Assembly (NCBI GenBank): GCA_017460805.1
Contig: JAFUAF010000037.1
Span: 62,001 to 126,000, forward strand
Direction: 5' to 3'
Source of the DNA: Bacillota bacterium
GTDB taxonomy: Bacteria > Bacillota > Clostridia > Lachnospirales > CAG-274
Length of the DNA stretch: 64,000 bases
Positions 9,290 to 18,131 of this stretch are shown piece by piece; position 1 is the first letter of the stretch, and each line of letters starts with the position of its first letter. The notes below the pieces were generated by a model, which was not told where the DNA came from, searched no databases, and saw only the letters and a list, made by a program, of their open reading frames with translations. A program made the position numbers and the translations under genes.

Positions 9290-9886
9290 ATGAATAAAGA
9301 AACGATTTTAAGAAGAATATCATATATCGGTCTTGCATTGCTTATACTGCTGCTTGTTGCTTTGGCGGGCAGAGGGATATACGGCTTTTACACGTCTTAT
9401 AAGATGAAAAAACTGCCGACGGTCAATTATAAATTCGGTGTGAACGATACCGAACTGATAACCCTGCATGATACACTTATAATCGGCGGTATAAGGTATT
9501 ATCCCGAGGTCAAGGGCGGCGTGAATTACTATGCGCCGAATGAGGAACAGGGCGAAAAAATAAGTGAATACTGGGGCGGCAGTGTTGATAACCGTATTTT
9601 TGTAGACTCCGTTAAAGTGCAGGGTATACTTAATATCCTTGACGGACTTGATCTTGCAAAAATAGAGCAGGACAAAAAGATAGATGCAATACATGAGCGC
9701 GAAAGCTATAACGGCAAGCGCGTATGGCTGACGTTACAGACAAGTTCCAAAAGCTATAATCTGCATATTTTTGACAGATATATCTATGCCTATACCCCGT
9801 GGGATGAGGTTGAAACGGTATATTACATCCAGAATTTCGACAAGGATAATACGCCCGAAGATCTTATTATGTCGATAGCGGGTTAA
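9290..9886 (+). CDS. Membrane-anchored protein, unknown function
   Basis: 198 residues with one N-terminal membrane helix (about 10-32) and an outside domain. ATG 9290 is chosen for a CGGAG about 8 nt upstream. The C-terminal ~55 residues (FDRYIYAYTPWDEVETVYYIQNFD region) resemble the end of the protein encoded at 15608-16225, so the two are probably distant paralogues. I do not recognise a named domain. It may be cotranscribed with the HD protein, as the spacing is 19 nt. Confidence 0.7.
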   Translation: MNKETILRRISYIGLALLILLLVALAGRGIYGFYTSYKMKKLPTVNYKFGVNDTELITLHDTLIIGGIRYYPEVKGGVNYYAPNEEQGEKISEYWGGSVDNRIFVDSVKVQGILNILDGLDLAKIEQDKKIDAIHERESYNGKRVWLTLQTSSKSYNLHIFDRYIYAYTPWDEVETVYYIQNFDKDNTPEDLIMSIAG

Positions 9887-9894
9887 AATAATAC

Positions 9895-9923
9895 TTGCAA
9901 TGTATTGGAATTTATGATATAAT
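9895..9923 (+). promoter_or_regulatory. Sigma-A promoter of the aspS-gatCAB T-box operon
   Basis: TTGCAA at 9895-9900, 17-nt spacer, TATAAT at 9918-9923; start expected near 9930. Confidence 0.8.
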
Positions 9924-9939
9924 TTTTAACAGATTTTAA

Positions 9940-10178
9940 AAGCGATGACAAAGAGAAGTAACATAAAAGAAACCTGACAGGGATATAAGGCCGTGGACTG
10001 AGAGCCTTATTCTTGACACTTTTGTGCGAATAACACTTTCGAGCCGACAGCGTGAAAAGAGATGAGTAATGCTGTACGTTTCCCGCGTTAAGGGCAAGAG
10101 GGTACTTCTGTACCGAAAAAAGGTGGCACCACGTTAATTCGTCCTTAGATACTTGTGTATTTAAGGACTTTTTTATTT
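9940..10178 (+). promoter_or_regulatory. T-box riboswitch upstream of aspS, Asn specifier (AAC)
   Basis: Stem I starts with the GATGA K-turn and AGAAGTA S-turn (9944-9960). The opposite strand holds CGAATAACA, followed by CTTT, which pairs with AAAG. The codon just before the conserved A is AAC (10032-10034), Asn. The same loop also contains GAA (10028-10030), Glu. The antiterminator T-box AAGGTGGCACCACG is at 10120-10133; its TGGC pairs with an NCCA end whose discriminator is G, as expected of tRNA-Asn. The terminator is GTCCTTA / TAAGGAC (10141-10147 with 10162-10168) plus a T-run. Uncharged tRNA should switch the operon on. Confidence 0.93.
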
Positions 10179-10208
10179 TATTTTTACGAAAGGTTAAGGT
10201 TGATAAAA

Positions 10209-11531
10209 ATGATCAAAGCAAGCGGCGAGAGAACGATCACCGATTTAAGCATTGACGAGCTTATTGCGGCAGAGGGCACGGTCACTACCCACGGCGTTGT
10301 GTACAATGTGCGTGATATGGGCGATTTTGCCTTTATTATTTTAAGAAAAATAGGCGGCCTTGTGCAGTGTTTTTATGAAAAAACAGGCAGCGAGGAAGAA
10401 AAGGAGTTTTTGCGTGACGAGGCTTCTATCCGTGTTACGGGTCAGATACGCAAGGAAGAACGTGCGGTAAACGGTGTTGAGATAGCGGTGGAAAAGGTAG
10501 AACTTTTAGGCAGGCCAAAGGAAGAACTTCCGCTTAGCGTAAACAAGTACAGACTTAATATTGCTCTTGAAAACGAGCTTGGTCTTCGCCCCGTTACTTT
10601 AAGAAACGAGCAGAGAAGAAATGTATTCAAACTTCAGTCGGCTCTTGTTGAGGCTTTCAGAGAATATTTGGGCAAAAACGGTTTTACCGAGATAATGACA
10701 CCCAAGATCGTTGCTTCGGGTGCAGAGGGCGGTGCAAATATATTCAAACTGGACTATTTCGGCAAAAAAGCATATCTTGCACAGAGCCCCCAGTTCTATA
10801 AGCAGATGCTTATTCCCGTTTATGAGCGTGTATTTGAGATAGCACCCGTATTCCGTGCCGAAAAACATGATACGACACGCCATCTTAACGAATATATCGG
10901 CGTTGACTTTGAAATGGGCTTTATCAACAGCTTCTATGATGTAATAAATATGGAAACGGGTATGATAAAGTACGCCATGGAATTTTTAAAGGAAAAATAT
11001 CCCGATGTGCTTAAAAAATTGGGTGTTGAACTTCCCGTTATAAAGGATATCCCCTGCGTTACTTTCAAGGATGCAAAGGAAATGGTAGCCGAAAAGTATA
11101 ACAGAAAGATCAAGGATCCCTATGACCTTGAGCCCGAGGAAGAACGTCTTATCGGCGAACTTTTCAAAGAGGACTATGACAGCGATTTTGTTTTTGTAAC
11201 ACATTATCCTATCAAAAAACGTCCTTTCTATGCTATGGATGACCCCGAAAACGAAAAATACACTTTAAGCTTTGACCTTTTGTTCAGAGGACTTGAGGTA
11301 ACAACGGGCGGTCAGCGTATACATGACTATGACACACAGGTCAAAAAGATGATATTCAAGGGTCTTTATCCCGAGGACTTTGAAAGCTACTTAATGCTGC
11401 ACAAGTACGGCTGTCCTCCGCACGGCGGTCTGGGCATGGGTCTTGAGCGCTTTGTAATGAAGCTTATTGACGAGAAGAACATCAGGGCAACATCTATGTT
11501 CCCGAGAGATACAACAAGATTAAATCCGTAA
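10209..11531 (+). CDS. aspS: Aspartyl-tRNA synthetase, archaeal/non-discriminating type
   Basis: A class II synthetase of 440 residues, the short archaeal length rather than the ~590 of bacterial AspS. It has an N-terminal OB domain (about 15-100), then the class II motifs: PVFRAEKHDTTRHLNEY (motif 2) and GLGMGLERFVMKL (motif 3), with QSPQFYKQ between. Its placement before gatCAB, and an Asn-type T-box, argue that it charges tRNA-Asn with Asp for later amidation. ATG 10209 follows AAGGT. A direct AsnS function is unlikely given the neighbouring amidotransferase but needs family comparison. Confidence 0.9.
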   Translation: MIKASGERTITDLSIDELIAAEGTVTTHGVVYNVRDMGDFAFIILRKIGGLVQCFYEKTGSEEEKEFLRDEASIRVTGQIRKEERAVNGVEIAVEKVELLGRPKEELPLSVNKYRLNIALENELGLRPVTLRNEQRRNVFKLQSALVEAFREYLGKNGFTEIMTPKIVASGAEGGANIFKLDYFGKKAYLAQSPQFYKQMLIPVYERVFEIAPVFRAEKHDTTRHLNEYIGVDFEMGFINSFYDVINMETGMIKYAMEFLKEKYPDVLKKLGVELPVIKDIPCVTFKDAKEMVAEKYNRKIKDPYDLEPEEERLIGELFKEDYDSDFVFVTHYPIKKRPFYAMDDPENEKYTLSFDLLFRGLEVTTGGQRIHDYDTQVKKMIFKGLYPEDFESYLMLHKYGCPPHGGLGMGLERFVMKLIDEKNIRATSMFPRDTTRLNP

Positions 11532-11546
11532 AAGGGGGTTTTGTAA

Positions 11547-12008
11547 TTGACAGCAGAAGAAAAGATCATTACCGCCATTGAGGAAGCTACGGGCATCCAG
11601 GTGACGGAAGAAAAAATTGATGCAGTCAAGTCACGCATCAATATGATATTTGATTATTTAGGCTATGAAGAGGGTAAGGCTCTTGCATCGGAGGACGGCG
11701 AAAAAGCTGCTCCGGACGCAAACGGCATTGACGACGAGCTTATTAAATACCTTGAAGAACTTTCACGTCTTACCCTTACCGAGGACGAGGAAAAGAAAGC
11801 AAAAGAGGATCTTACAAAGATACTTGACTATATAGATACGCTTAATCAGCTTGACACAGACAATGTTGAGCCTATGAGCCATCCGTTCCCGTACACAAAT
11901 AATTTCCGTGATGATGAAGTCAAGCCTTCGGAAGAACGTGAACTTATTCTTAAAAACGCACCGCAGCAGAAAGACGGCTGCTTCAAAGTGCCTACAACAG
12001 TAGAGTAA
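11547..12008 (+). CDS. gatC: Asp/Glu-tRNA amidotransferase subunit C with N-terminal extension
   Basis: The GatC core starts near residue 61 (IDDELIKYLEELSRLTLTE), includes TLNQLDTDNVEPMSHPF and ends with LKNAPQQKDGCFKVPTTVE, which wraps GatA in known structures. The first ~60 residues, a predicted helical segment and an acidic linker, are extra: GatC is normally ~95 residues, here 153. The TTG start at 11547 has AAAGGGGG about 9 nt upstream, supporting the long form. A shorter start at the internal Met (MIFDYLG, residue 33) cannot be excluded. Second gene of the T-box operon. Confidence 0.88.
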   Translation: MTAEEKIITAIEEATGIQVTEEKIDAVKSRINMIFDYLGYEEGKALASEDGEKAAPDANGIDDELIKYLEELSRLTLTEDEEKKAKEDLTKILDYIDTLNQLDTDNVEPMSHPFPYTNNFRDDEVKPSEERELILKNAPQQKDGCFKVPTTVE

Positions 12009-12021
12009 AGGGGGAGCGAAA

Positions 12022-13497
12022 ATGAGTTTTTCAAATAAAACTGCCCTTGAATTGGGACAAATGATAAAAAACAAGGAAGTCAGCTCCGTTGAGCTTACAA
12101 AGAACTTTCTTGCAAATATAAAGAAAACAGATGAAAAAATAAACGCATATATAACCGTTTTGGAAGATGAAGCACTTGCTCGGGCAGAAGCGGTGCAGGC
12201 CAAAATCGACAGCGGCGAACTTACATCTCCGCTTGCAGGTGTGCCTATGGCTATAAAGGACAATATCTGTACAAAGGATATTCTTACGACCTGCGGTTCT
12301 AAAATGCTTTACAACTTCAAGCCCGTTTATAATGCAACGGTTACCGAAAGACTGTTGAATAACGGTGCTGTAGTACTTGGCAAACTGAATATGGACGAGT
12401 TTGCAATGGGCGGCTCTACGGAAACATCCTACTTTGGCGCTGCTCACAATCCATTTGATTTAGAGAGAGTTACGGGCGGTTCTTCGGGCGGTTCTGCGGC
12501 GAGCGTTGCTGCGGATGAGTGCGCATATTCACTCGGCTCCGATACGGGCGGCTCTATCCGTCAGCCCTGTTCTTTCTGCGGTGTCAGCGGTATCAAGCCA
12601 ACTTACGGTGCTGTAAGCCGTTTTGGTTTGGTCGCGTTCGCATCATCTCTCGATCAGATAGGACCCGTAGGCCGTGATATTCGTGACTGTGCGGAAGTTT
12701 TAAGTGTTATTTCGGGTCATGACCCCAAGGATTCCACATCCGTAAAGGGCAAGACATTCGATTTTTCACAGAGCTTTACAAAAGATTTAAAGGGTATGAA
12801 GATAGGTCTGCCCACAAACTACTTTGGCAAAGGTCTTGACGAAGATGTTAAAAAGCCCGTTCTGGAAGCTGTTGAAACGTTAAAGAAACTCGGTGCGCAG
12901 GTAGAAGAATTTGAAATGACGATAGTTGACTATGCTATCCCCACATACTATGTTCTTGCGTGTGCAGAGGCAAGCTCCAACCTTTCAAGATATGACGGCA
13001 TCAAATACGGCTACAGAAGAAAAGACTGCGAGGATCTTATGGATGTTTACTATACTTCCAGAAGCGAGGGCTTCGGCATGGAAGTCAAGCGCCGTATAAT
13101 GCTCGGTTCTTTCGTTCTGAGCAGCGGTTACTATGATGCTTACTATAACAAGAGCCTGAAAGTACGCGGTCTTATCAAAAAGAGCTTTGACCAGGCGTTC
13201 AACGACTATGATATGATAATTTCGCCTGTTGCGCCTACTGTTGCATACAAGATAGGCGAAAATTCTTCCGACCCGTTAAAGATGTACTTAGGCGACATCT
13301 ATACGGTTTCCGTAAACCTTGCGGGACTTCCCGGTGTTTCCGTGCCCTGCGGTTTCGGCAAGGGCGATATGCCTGTGGGCTTCCAGCTTATAGGTCCTGC
13401 ATTCAGCGAGGCGAAGCTTGTTAAGGCGGCTTATGCGTTCCAGCAGTCAACGGACTTTCACACAAAAAAGCCCGCTATAGTAAAGGAGGGCAATTAA
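12022..13497 (+). CDS. gatA: Asp/Glu-tRNA amidotransferase subunit A (amidase)
   Basis: Releases ammonia from glutamine for transamidation of Asp-tRNAAsn or Glu-tRNAGln. The amidase signature is intact in 491 residues: catalytic Lys79 in MAIKDN, cis-Ser154 in TGGSSGGSAA and nucleophile Ser178 in LGSDTGGSIRQP. A GGGGAG lies before ATG 12022. It sits between gatC and gatB with gaps of 13 and 1 nt, so the three subunits are made together. Confidence 0.97.
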   Translation: MSFSNKTALELGQMIKNKEVSSVELTKNFLANIKKTDEKINAYITVLEDEALARAEAVQAKIDSGELTSPLAGVPMAIKDNICTKDILTTCGSKMLYNFKPVYNATVTERLLNNGAVVLGKLNMDEFAMGGSTETSYFGAAHNPFDLERVTGGSSGGSAASVAADECAYSLGSDTGGSIRQPCSFCGVSGIKPTYGAVSRFGLVAFASSLDQIGPVGRDIRDCAEVLSVISGHDPKDSTSVKGKTFDFSQSFTKDLKGMKIGLPTNYFGKGLDEDVKKPVLEAVETLKKLGAQVEEFEMTIVDYAIPTYYVLACAEASSNLSRYDGIKYGYRRKDCEDLMDVYYTSRSEGFGMEVKRRIMLGSFVLSSGYYDAYYNKSLKVRGLIKKSFDQAFNDYDMIISPVAPTVAYKIGENSSDPLKMYLGDIYTVSVNLAGLPGVSVPCGFGKGDMPVGFQLIGPAFSEAKLVKAAYAFQQSTDFHTKKPAIVKEGN

Positions 13498-13498
13498 T

Positions 13499-14938
13499 AT
13501 GAATTACCAAACAGTAGTCGGTCTGGAAGTCCATGTTGAGCTTTCGACCAAGTCAAAAATTTTCTGCTCCTGTACAACGGAATTCGGCGGCGAGCCCAAT
13601 ACACACGTTTGCCCCGTATGCTCGGGTATGCCCGGCGTACTTCCCGTTTTAAACAAAAAGGTAGTGGACTTTGCTATCCGTGCGGGTCTTGCAACAAACT
13701 GCGAGATAACACGCTACAATAAATTCGACCGTAAAAACTATTTCTATCCCGACCTTCCAAAGGCATATCAGGTCAGCCAGCTGTACCTGCCTATCTGCCG
13801 CAACGGTAAAGTGGAGATAGAAGTGGAGGGTAAGAAAAAGTATATCGGCATCCATGAGATACACATGGAGGAAGATGCGGGTAAACTTGTACATGACCCT
13901 TGGGATGACTGTACACTGGTTGACTACAACCGCTGCGGCGTACCTCTTTTGGAAATCGTTTCCGAGCCCGATTTCAGAAGCGCGGACGAGGTTATCGCAT
14001 ACTTGACAAAGTTAAGAGAAACAATGATGTATCTCGGTGTCTCCGACTGTAAGATGCAGGAGGGTTCTATGCGTGCCGATGTCAATATCTCGGTAATGCC
14101 CGTTGGTTCGGCTAAGTTCGGTACTCGTACAGAGATGAAGAACATGAACAGCTTCAAGGCTATATACCGCGCTATCAACTACGAGTCGAAGCGTCAGATA
14201 GAATTGCTTGAAAGCGGCGGCAGAGTGGTGCAGGAAACAAGAAGATGGGATGACAACAAGGATGCATCTTTTGCTATGAGAAGCAAGGAAAATGCTCAGG
14301 ACTACCGTTATTTCCCCGAGCCCGACCTTCTTCCCATAGAGATAGGCGATGATTGGATAAAGGATACGCAGGACAATATGCCCGAACTTCCCGAGGCTAA
14401 GCGTCAAAGATATATGAAAGAATTTGGTCTTTCCGAGTATGATGCATCGGTCATCACAGCCGAAAGACAGGTCGCTTATATCTTCGAGGACACAGCGGCA
14501 TTAAGCGGCAAGCCAAAGGAAGCCGCAAACTATGTCATGGGCGAACTTATGCGCCTTATGAGTGAAACAGGCACACTTGCCGAAGAACTTGAAATAGAGC
14601 CTAAGAAGATAGCCGATATTATAAAATTCGTTTCCGACGGCAAGATAAACAGAAGTGTTGCCAAGGAAGTTTTCGAGGCGGTATTCAAAAAGAATGTAGA
14701 CCCCGAAAAGTATATCGAAGAAAACAACCTTGCTATGGTAGACGATTCTTCACTTGTTGAAGAAGTTGTTGCAAAGGTGATCGCAGACAATCCCAAGTCT
14801 ATCGAGGATCTTAAGGCAGGCAAGGCAAAGGCTAAGGGCTTCCTTGTAGGCCAGACAATGAAAGCACTTAAGGGTAAGGCTAACCCGCAGACAGTAAATA
14901 AGGTACTTAACGAAAAACTTTCGGAAGTGCTTAAATAA
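13499..14938 (+). CDS. gatB: Asp/Glu-tRNA amidotransferase subunit B
   Basis: The kinase-like subunit that activates the misacylated tRNA with ATP and performs the amidation. 479 residues, normal for the family: an N-terminal GatB catalytic region (VGLEVHVELSTKSKIFCSC, FDRKNYFYPDLPKAYQVSQ, HMEEDAGKL, DYNRCGVPLLEIVSEPD) and a C-terminal YqeY-like tail that contacts the tRNA. The last gene of the operon, followed by a strong terminator. Confidence 0.97.
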   Translation: MNYQTVVGLEVHVELSTKSKIFCSCTTEFGGEPNTHVCPVCSGMPGVLPVLNKKVVDFAIRAGLATNCEITRYNKFDRKNYFYPDLPKAYQVSQLYLPICRNGKVEIEVEGKKKYIGIHEIHMEEDAGKLVHDPWDDCTLVDYNRCGVPLLEIVSEPDFRSADEVIAYLTKLRETMMYLGVSDCKMQEGSMRADVNISVMPVGSAKFGTRTEMKNMNSFKAIYRAINYESKRQIELLESGGRVVQETRRWDDNKDASFAMRSKENAQDYRYFPEPDLLPIEIGDDWIKDTQDNMPELPEAKRQRYMKEFGLSEYDASVITAERQVAYIFEDTAALSGKPKEAANYVMGELMRLMSETGTLAEELEIEPKKIADIIKFVSDGKINRSVAKEVFEAVFKKNVDPEKYIEENNLAMVDDSSLVEEVVAKVIADNPKSIEDLKAGKAKAKGFLVGQTMKALKGKANPQTVNKVLNEKLSEVLK

Positions 14939-14946
14939 TGATTTAA

Positions 14947-14977
14947 AGAGATGTTCATTTAGGGCATCTCTTTTTTT
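14947..14977 (+). terminator. Terminator of the aspS-gatCAB operon
   Basis: AGAGATG (14947-14953) pairs with CATCTCT (14965-14971), followed by seven T. Confidence 0.9.
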
Positions 14978-14984
14978 ATGCTTA

Positions 14985-15014
14985 TTGACATTTTGTATTA
15001 TAGTGATATATAAT
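14985..15014 (+). promoter_or_regulatory. Sigma-A promoter of the gene at 15085
   Basis: TTGACA at 14985-14990, 18-nt spacer, TATAAT at 15009-15014. Confidence 0.7.
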
Positions 15015-15084
15015 GGTTATTAGAAATAATAAACCGAATTGTTACAGAAAAAAGTTACTTAAAAATTTTTTAGGAGTGTGAAAT

Positions 15085-15414
15085 ATGGGACAATGGCTAT
15101 GTTATTGCGGAAATCCAATGAATGACCATAATTATCCAAATGAAAATGGTTTTATAGCGTTCTCTGATTATGAGTGGGACGATATATCATGTATGACAGA
15201 TGATGAAAATAACATAAATTGGATGGATATACCTCCTTCCCAATACGAAGTATATAAATGTCCTAAATGCGGTCGTCTTATGATTTTTGGCGAGTCAAAC
15301 CGTTTTCTTTCTTATAAACCGGAATTCAATATAGAAGATGCCAAAAAAATTTTGACTGAAAGCGTAAATATTGAATTTCATAGTCAAAAAAATGAGAATA
15401 TGGGGAATAATTAG
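15085..15414 (+). CDS. Small Cys-containing protein, possible zinc-ribbon, unknown function
   Basis: 109 residues with a CYCG near the N-terminus (6-9) and CPKCG in the middle, which together could bind zinc. It is acidic between these and shows no membrane segment. It has its own promoter and GGAG before ATG 15085. It is visibly more AT-rich than the gat operon, and a palindromic repeat follows. I do not recognise a named family. Confidence 0.6.
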   Translation: MGQWLCYCGNPMNDHNYPNENGFIAFSDYEWDDISCMTDDENNINWMDIPPSQYEVYKCPKCGRLMIFGESNRFLSYKPEFNIEDAKKILTESVNIEFHSQKNENMGNN

Positions 15415-15470
15415 TAATAGCTATCCCTGTTCATCAAAACGTAGGTGTGCATTATGGGTAAATATTAGGC

Positions 15471-15538
15471 GGGACCGGGGACGGACAACTGTCCTGAACG
15501 CAGTGAGGGACTGTCGCCTGTCCCCTGTCTTGTCCGTC
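15471..15538 (+). repeat. GC-rich imperfect palindromic repeat (REP/MITE-like)
   Basis: The outer arms GACGGACAA (15480-15488) and TTGTCCGTC (15530-15538) are perfect inverted repeats. Inside are further GGGGAC / GTCCCC and GGACA / TGTCC pairings. It stands out as GC-rich in an AT-rich intergenic stretch. No transposase or coding frame is associated. Confidence 0.6.
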
Positions 15539-15607
15539 ATTAGAGATGGTCGCTAACCAACAATTTTACTGCATTTTCAGACATTTCATTTTAAAAGAGG
15601 AAGTAAT

Positions 15608-16225
15608 ATGAATAAAAAAAGCAAACTGATAAAAATATATATAATTATTACGGCGGTCTTTATTTTGGGGTATTTTGCGCGGATATTATATATTTCACAT
15701 CATCTTACCCACTCGCCCGCGGTAAAAACAAGCTACAACAGCGATGATATATATATTGAGATAGATCGGGAATACATTTTTAATAATAAAGAAATGTATG
15801 AAAAATATCAATCAGACTATGCCAAGGAAAAGGAAATGGGACGATATCCGCCCGAAAGTTGTTATTCGCCCGAGGCGGTAAAGAAATTTACCGATTTGAT
15901 GAACAGTCTGGAGCTTTGCGAGGTGGATTTTTCGACAAACTCAATAGTGCGGGGGTATATCAGAAAAATTTGGGACAAAGAATACGAAGCCGACAGATGC
16001 GTATATGTTTCGGTATTTTCCGATTCGCCCGATAAGTCGCCGTATTTTTTTTACAAGCATTATATAAATGGTGAAAGAATAGGCTTTTTTGACCGATATG
16101 TGCGTTTTTTGAATGACAGCGACGGAACAATAGCTTTTTACTATATTAAAAACTATGACGAAAACGCCCCGACAGTCCAAAAATTAAAAGATATAGCATC
16201 GGGGATGACACAAAATGATAAATAA
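15608..16225 (+). CDS. Membrane-anchored protein, unknown function
   Basis: 205 residues with one N-terminal membrane helix (about 8-28) and an outside domain. The C-terminal part (FFDRYVRFLNDSDG, FYYIKNYDENAP) resembles the end of the protein at 9290-9886. GAGGAAG precedes ATG 15608. No named domain recognised. It ends just before the tyrS leader promoter. Confidence 0.65.
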   Translation: MNKKSKLIKIYIIITAVFILGYFARILYISHHLTHSPAVKTSYNSDDIYIEIDREYIFNNKEMYEKYQSDYAKEKEMGRYPPESCYSPEAVKKFTDLMNSLELCEVDFSTNSIVRGYIRKIWDKEYEADRCVYVSVFSDSPDKSPYFFYKHYINGERIGFFDRYVRFLNDSDGTIAFYYIKNYDENAPTVQKLKDIASGMTQNDK

Positions 16226-16229
16226 CCGC

Positions 16230-16258
16230 TTGACAAACAAAAACGGATATGCTAAAAT
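16230..16258 (+). promoter_or_regulatory. Sigma-A promoter of tyrS
   Basis: TTGACA at 16230-16235, 17-nt spacer, TAAAAT at 16253-16258. Confidence 0.8.
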
Positions 16259-16267
16259 TTTAAATGT

Positions 16268-16492
16268 ATTAAAAATTGTGAACATACGTTGAAGAAAGAC
16301 CAAGTTTGTATTTGTTACAACACAGAGAGCAGGGCGGCTGCTGAAAGCCTTGCAGTAAAATACAATTCCATACACTTTCGGAGTATGCGGCAGGCGTGCC
16401 TTAAAACGTGAATGAGGCTTTATTTTCAATAAAGTGAATTAAGGTGGTAACACGGGTATTCTCGTCCTTTGGGCTTGGATACCCGTTTTTTA
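16268..16492 (+). promoter_or_regulatory. T-box riboswitch upstream of tyrS, Tyr specifier (TAC)
   Basis: The specifier side reads CATACACTTTCGGAG; the codon just before the conserved A is TAC (16371-16373), Tyr, in the same position as AAC in the aspS leader. The T-box AAGGTGGTAACACG lies at 16441-16454; its TGGT fits a tRNA with discriminator A, as in tRNA-Tyr. The terminator is ACGGGTAT / ATACCCGT (16452-16459 with 16479-16486) plus a T-run. Confidence 0.93.
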
Positions 16493-16525
16493 TTTTATGG
16501 CATCATTAAATCAGGAGGAAGAAAA

Positions 16526-17749
16526 ATGCAAATTTACGAAGAATTACAGGCAAGAGGACTTCTTGCACAGCTTACCGATGAAAAGGAGATACGCGACCTT
16601 ATCAACAACGGCAAGGCGACTTTCTATATCGGTTTTGACCCTACGGCAGACAGTCTGCACGTTGGTCATTTTATGGCGCTTTGCCTTATGAAGCGTTTAC
16701 AGATGGCAGGCAACAAGCCTATTGCGCTTATCGGCGGCGGTACGGCAATGATAGGCGATCCCTCGGGTCGTACAGATATGCGTCAGATGATGACGGAGGA
16801 AATGATAGACCACAACTGCGAGTGCTTTAAAAAGCAGATGAGCCGTTTTATCGACTTTTCGGACGGCAAGGCACTTATGGTAAACAATGCGGATTGGCTT
16901 CGTGACCTTAATTATATCGAGGTACTGCGTGAAGTCGGCGCACATTTCAGCGTAAACCGTATGCTTACGGCGGAGTGCTACAAGCAGAGAATGGAAAAGG
17001 GCTTGAGCTTCCTTGAATTCAACTATATGATAATGCAGAGCTACGATTTCTACTGCTTATACCAAAAATACGGCTGTAATATGCAGTTCGGCGGTGACGA
17101 CCAGTGGAGCAATATGCTCGGCGGTACGGAGCTTATAAGAAGAAAACTCGGCAAGGATGCCTATGCAATGACTATAACCCTGCTTCTTAACAGCGAGGGC
17201 AAGAAAATGGGCAAGACACAGAAAGGTGCTGTCTGGCTTGATCCGAACAAGACTTCGCCTTTCGAGTTCTATCAGTATTGGAGAAATGTTGCCGATGCGG
17301 ATGTTCTCAAATGTCTGCGTATGCTTACTTTCTTACCGCTTGAACAAATCGACGAGATGGACAAGTGGGAGGGCAGCCAGCTGAATGAGGCAAAGGAGAT
17401 ACTTGCTTACGAGCTTACAGAACTTGTACACGGCAAGGAAGAGGCAGAAAAGGCAAAACAGGCGGCAAAGGCGCTTTTTGCAGGCGGTGCTATGGGTGGT
17501 TCCGTGCCCACAACTGAAATCGGCAAGGACGAATACGGCGACGGTTTGCAGATAATAGAACTGCTTGAAAAGTGCGGTCTTATCCCGTCAAGAGGCGAGG
17601 GCAGACGTCTTGTTCAGCAGGGCGGTGTAAAAGTAGCGGGCGAAAAGGTCGGCGCTATTGATTTTGTTGTCGCGCCGAACCTCTTTGAGAATGACGAGGT
17701 AATGATACAAAAAGGCAAGAAAGTTTTCCACAGAGTAAAACTTGTTTAA
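16526..17749 (+). CDS. tyrS: Tyrosyl-tRNA synthetase
   Basis: A class I synthetase, 407 residues. The HIGH-type motif is HVGH (45-48), and the KMSKS loop is KKMGKT. It has [13 protein letters not shown] and [13 protein letters not shown], typical of bacterial TyrRS, and a C-terminal S4 domain (about 340-407). AGGAGG lies 9 nt before ATG 16526; an upstream in-frame codon at 16469 lies inside the terminator and is rejected. Controlled by the T-box that precedes it. Confidence 0.97.
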   Translation: MQIYEELQARGLLAQLTDEKEIRDLINNGKATFYIGFDPTADSLHVGHFMALCLMKRLQMAGNKPIALIGGGTAMIGDPSGRTDMRQMMTEEMIDHNCECFKKQMSRFIDFSDGKALMVNNADWLRDLNYIEVLREVGAHFSVNRMLTAECYKQRMEKGLSFLEFNYMIMQSYDFYCLYQKYGCNMQFGGDDQWSNMLGGTELIRRKLGKDAYAMTITLLLNSEGKKMGKTQKGAVWLDPNKTSPFEFYQYWRNVADADVLKCLRMLTFLPLEQIDEMDKWEGSQLNEAKEILAYELTELVHGKEEAEKAKQAAKALFAGGAMGGSVPTTEIGKDEYGDGLQIIELLEKCGLIPSRGEGRRLVQQGGVKVAGEKVGAIDFVVAPNLFENDEVMIQKGKKVFHRVKLV

Positions 17750-17923
17750 TTGCCGACAAACAGCGGGAGAAAACGACATAAAACGATAAAAAAGTACGAG
17801 TTTCTTCCTATTATAATATACTAATTATAATATACTAAATATGCCGGTGTATTTTGAGTAATGTCAAGATATGCCGGTTTTTGTTGTAAGAGGGAGAGAA
17901 ATTCCGATTTTACAACTAATCTC
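17750..17923. other. Intergenic stretch between tyrS and the tRNA region
   Basis: No gene seen. It holds a tandem duplication of ATTATAATATACTAA-type sequence around 17808-17838. I found no convincing terminator for tyrS here. Confidence 0.5.
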
Positions 17924-17952
17924 TTGACTAAATTGCTTCATAATGGTATAAT
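17924..17952 (+). promoter_or_regulatory. Sigma-A promoter of the tRNA-Leu region
   Basis: TTGACT at 17924-17929, 17-nt spacer, TATAAT at 17947-17952. It reads through the broken tRNA half and then into the intact tRNA-Leu. Confidence 0.75.
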
Positions 17953-17975
17953 TTTTAATGCAGTTGAAAAAATAT

Positions 17976-18017
17976 GCGGATGTGGCGGAATTGGCAGACG
18001 CGCCGGACTTAGGATCC
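17976..18017 (+). pseudogene. Broken 5' half of tRNA-Leu(TAG)
   Basis: The acceptor 5' strand, D-arm and anticodon loop are identical to the intact tRNA at 18132, including TAG. Identity runs 44 nt (17969-18012 against 18125-18168, including leader bases) and stops inside the anticodon arm. No variable arm, T-arm or 3' acceptor strand follows; instead there is unrelated, strongly folding sequence. Confidence 0.85.
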
Positions 18018-18131
18018 AAAGGGGAATTTGCCGAAGGCAAAACCCCGCCTGAGAGAGGGACTGGGAGCTGAGCGCTTGCGCGATGCGATTCCCGAACGAA
18101 GAACGCAAGAGTAAGACTGACGATAAAATAT
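18018..18131 (+). other. Structured spacer between tRNA half and tRNA-Leu
   Basis: It contains a hairpin GGGG-aa-TTTGCC / GGCAAA-a-CCCC and a GCGC-tt-GCGC hairpin. No coding frame of interest. It should be transcribed with the tRNA. Confidence 0.5.

Noticed and set aside
15371-15556. 61-residue open frame through the palindromic repeat
   Set aside because: It overlaps the upstream gene and its composition follows the repeat, with no ribosome site.
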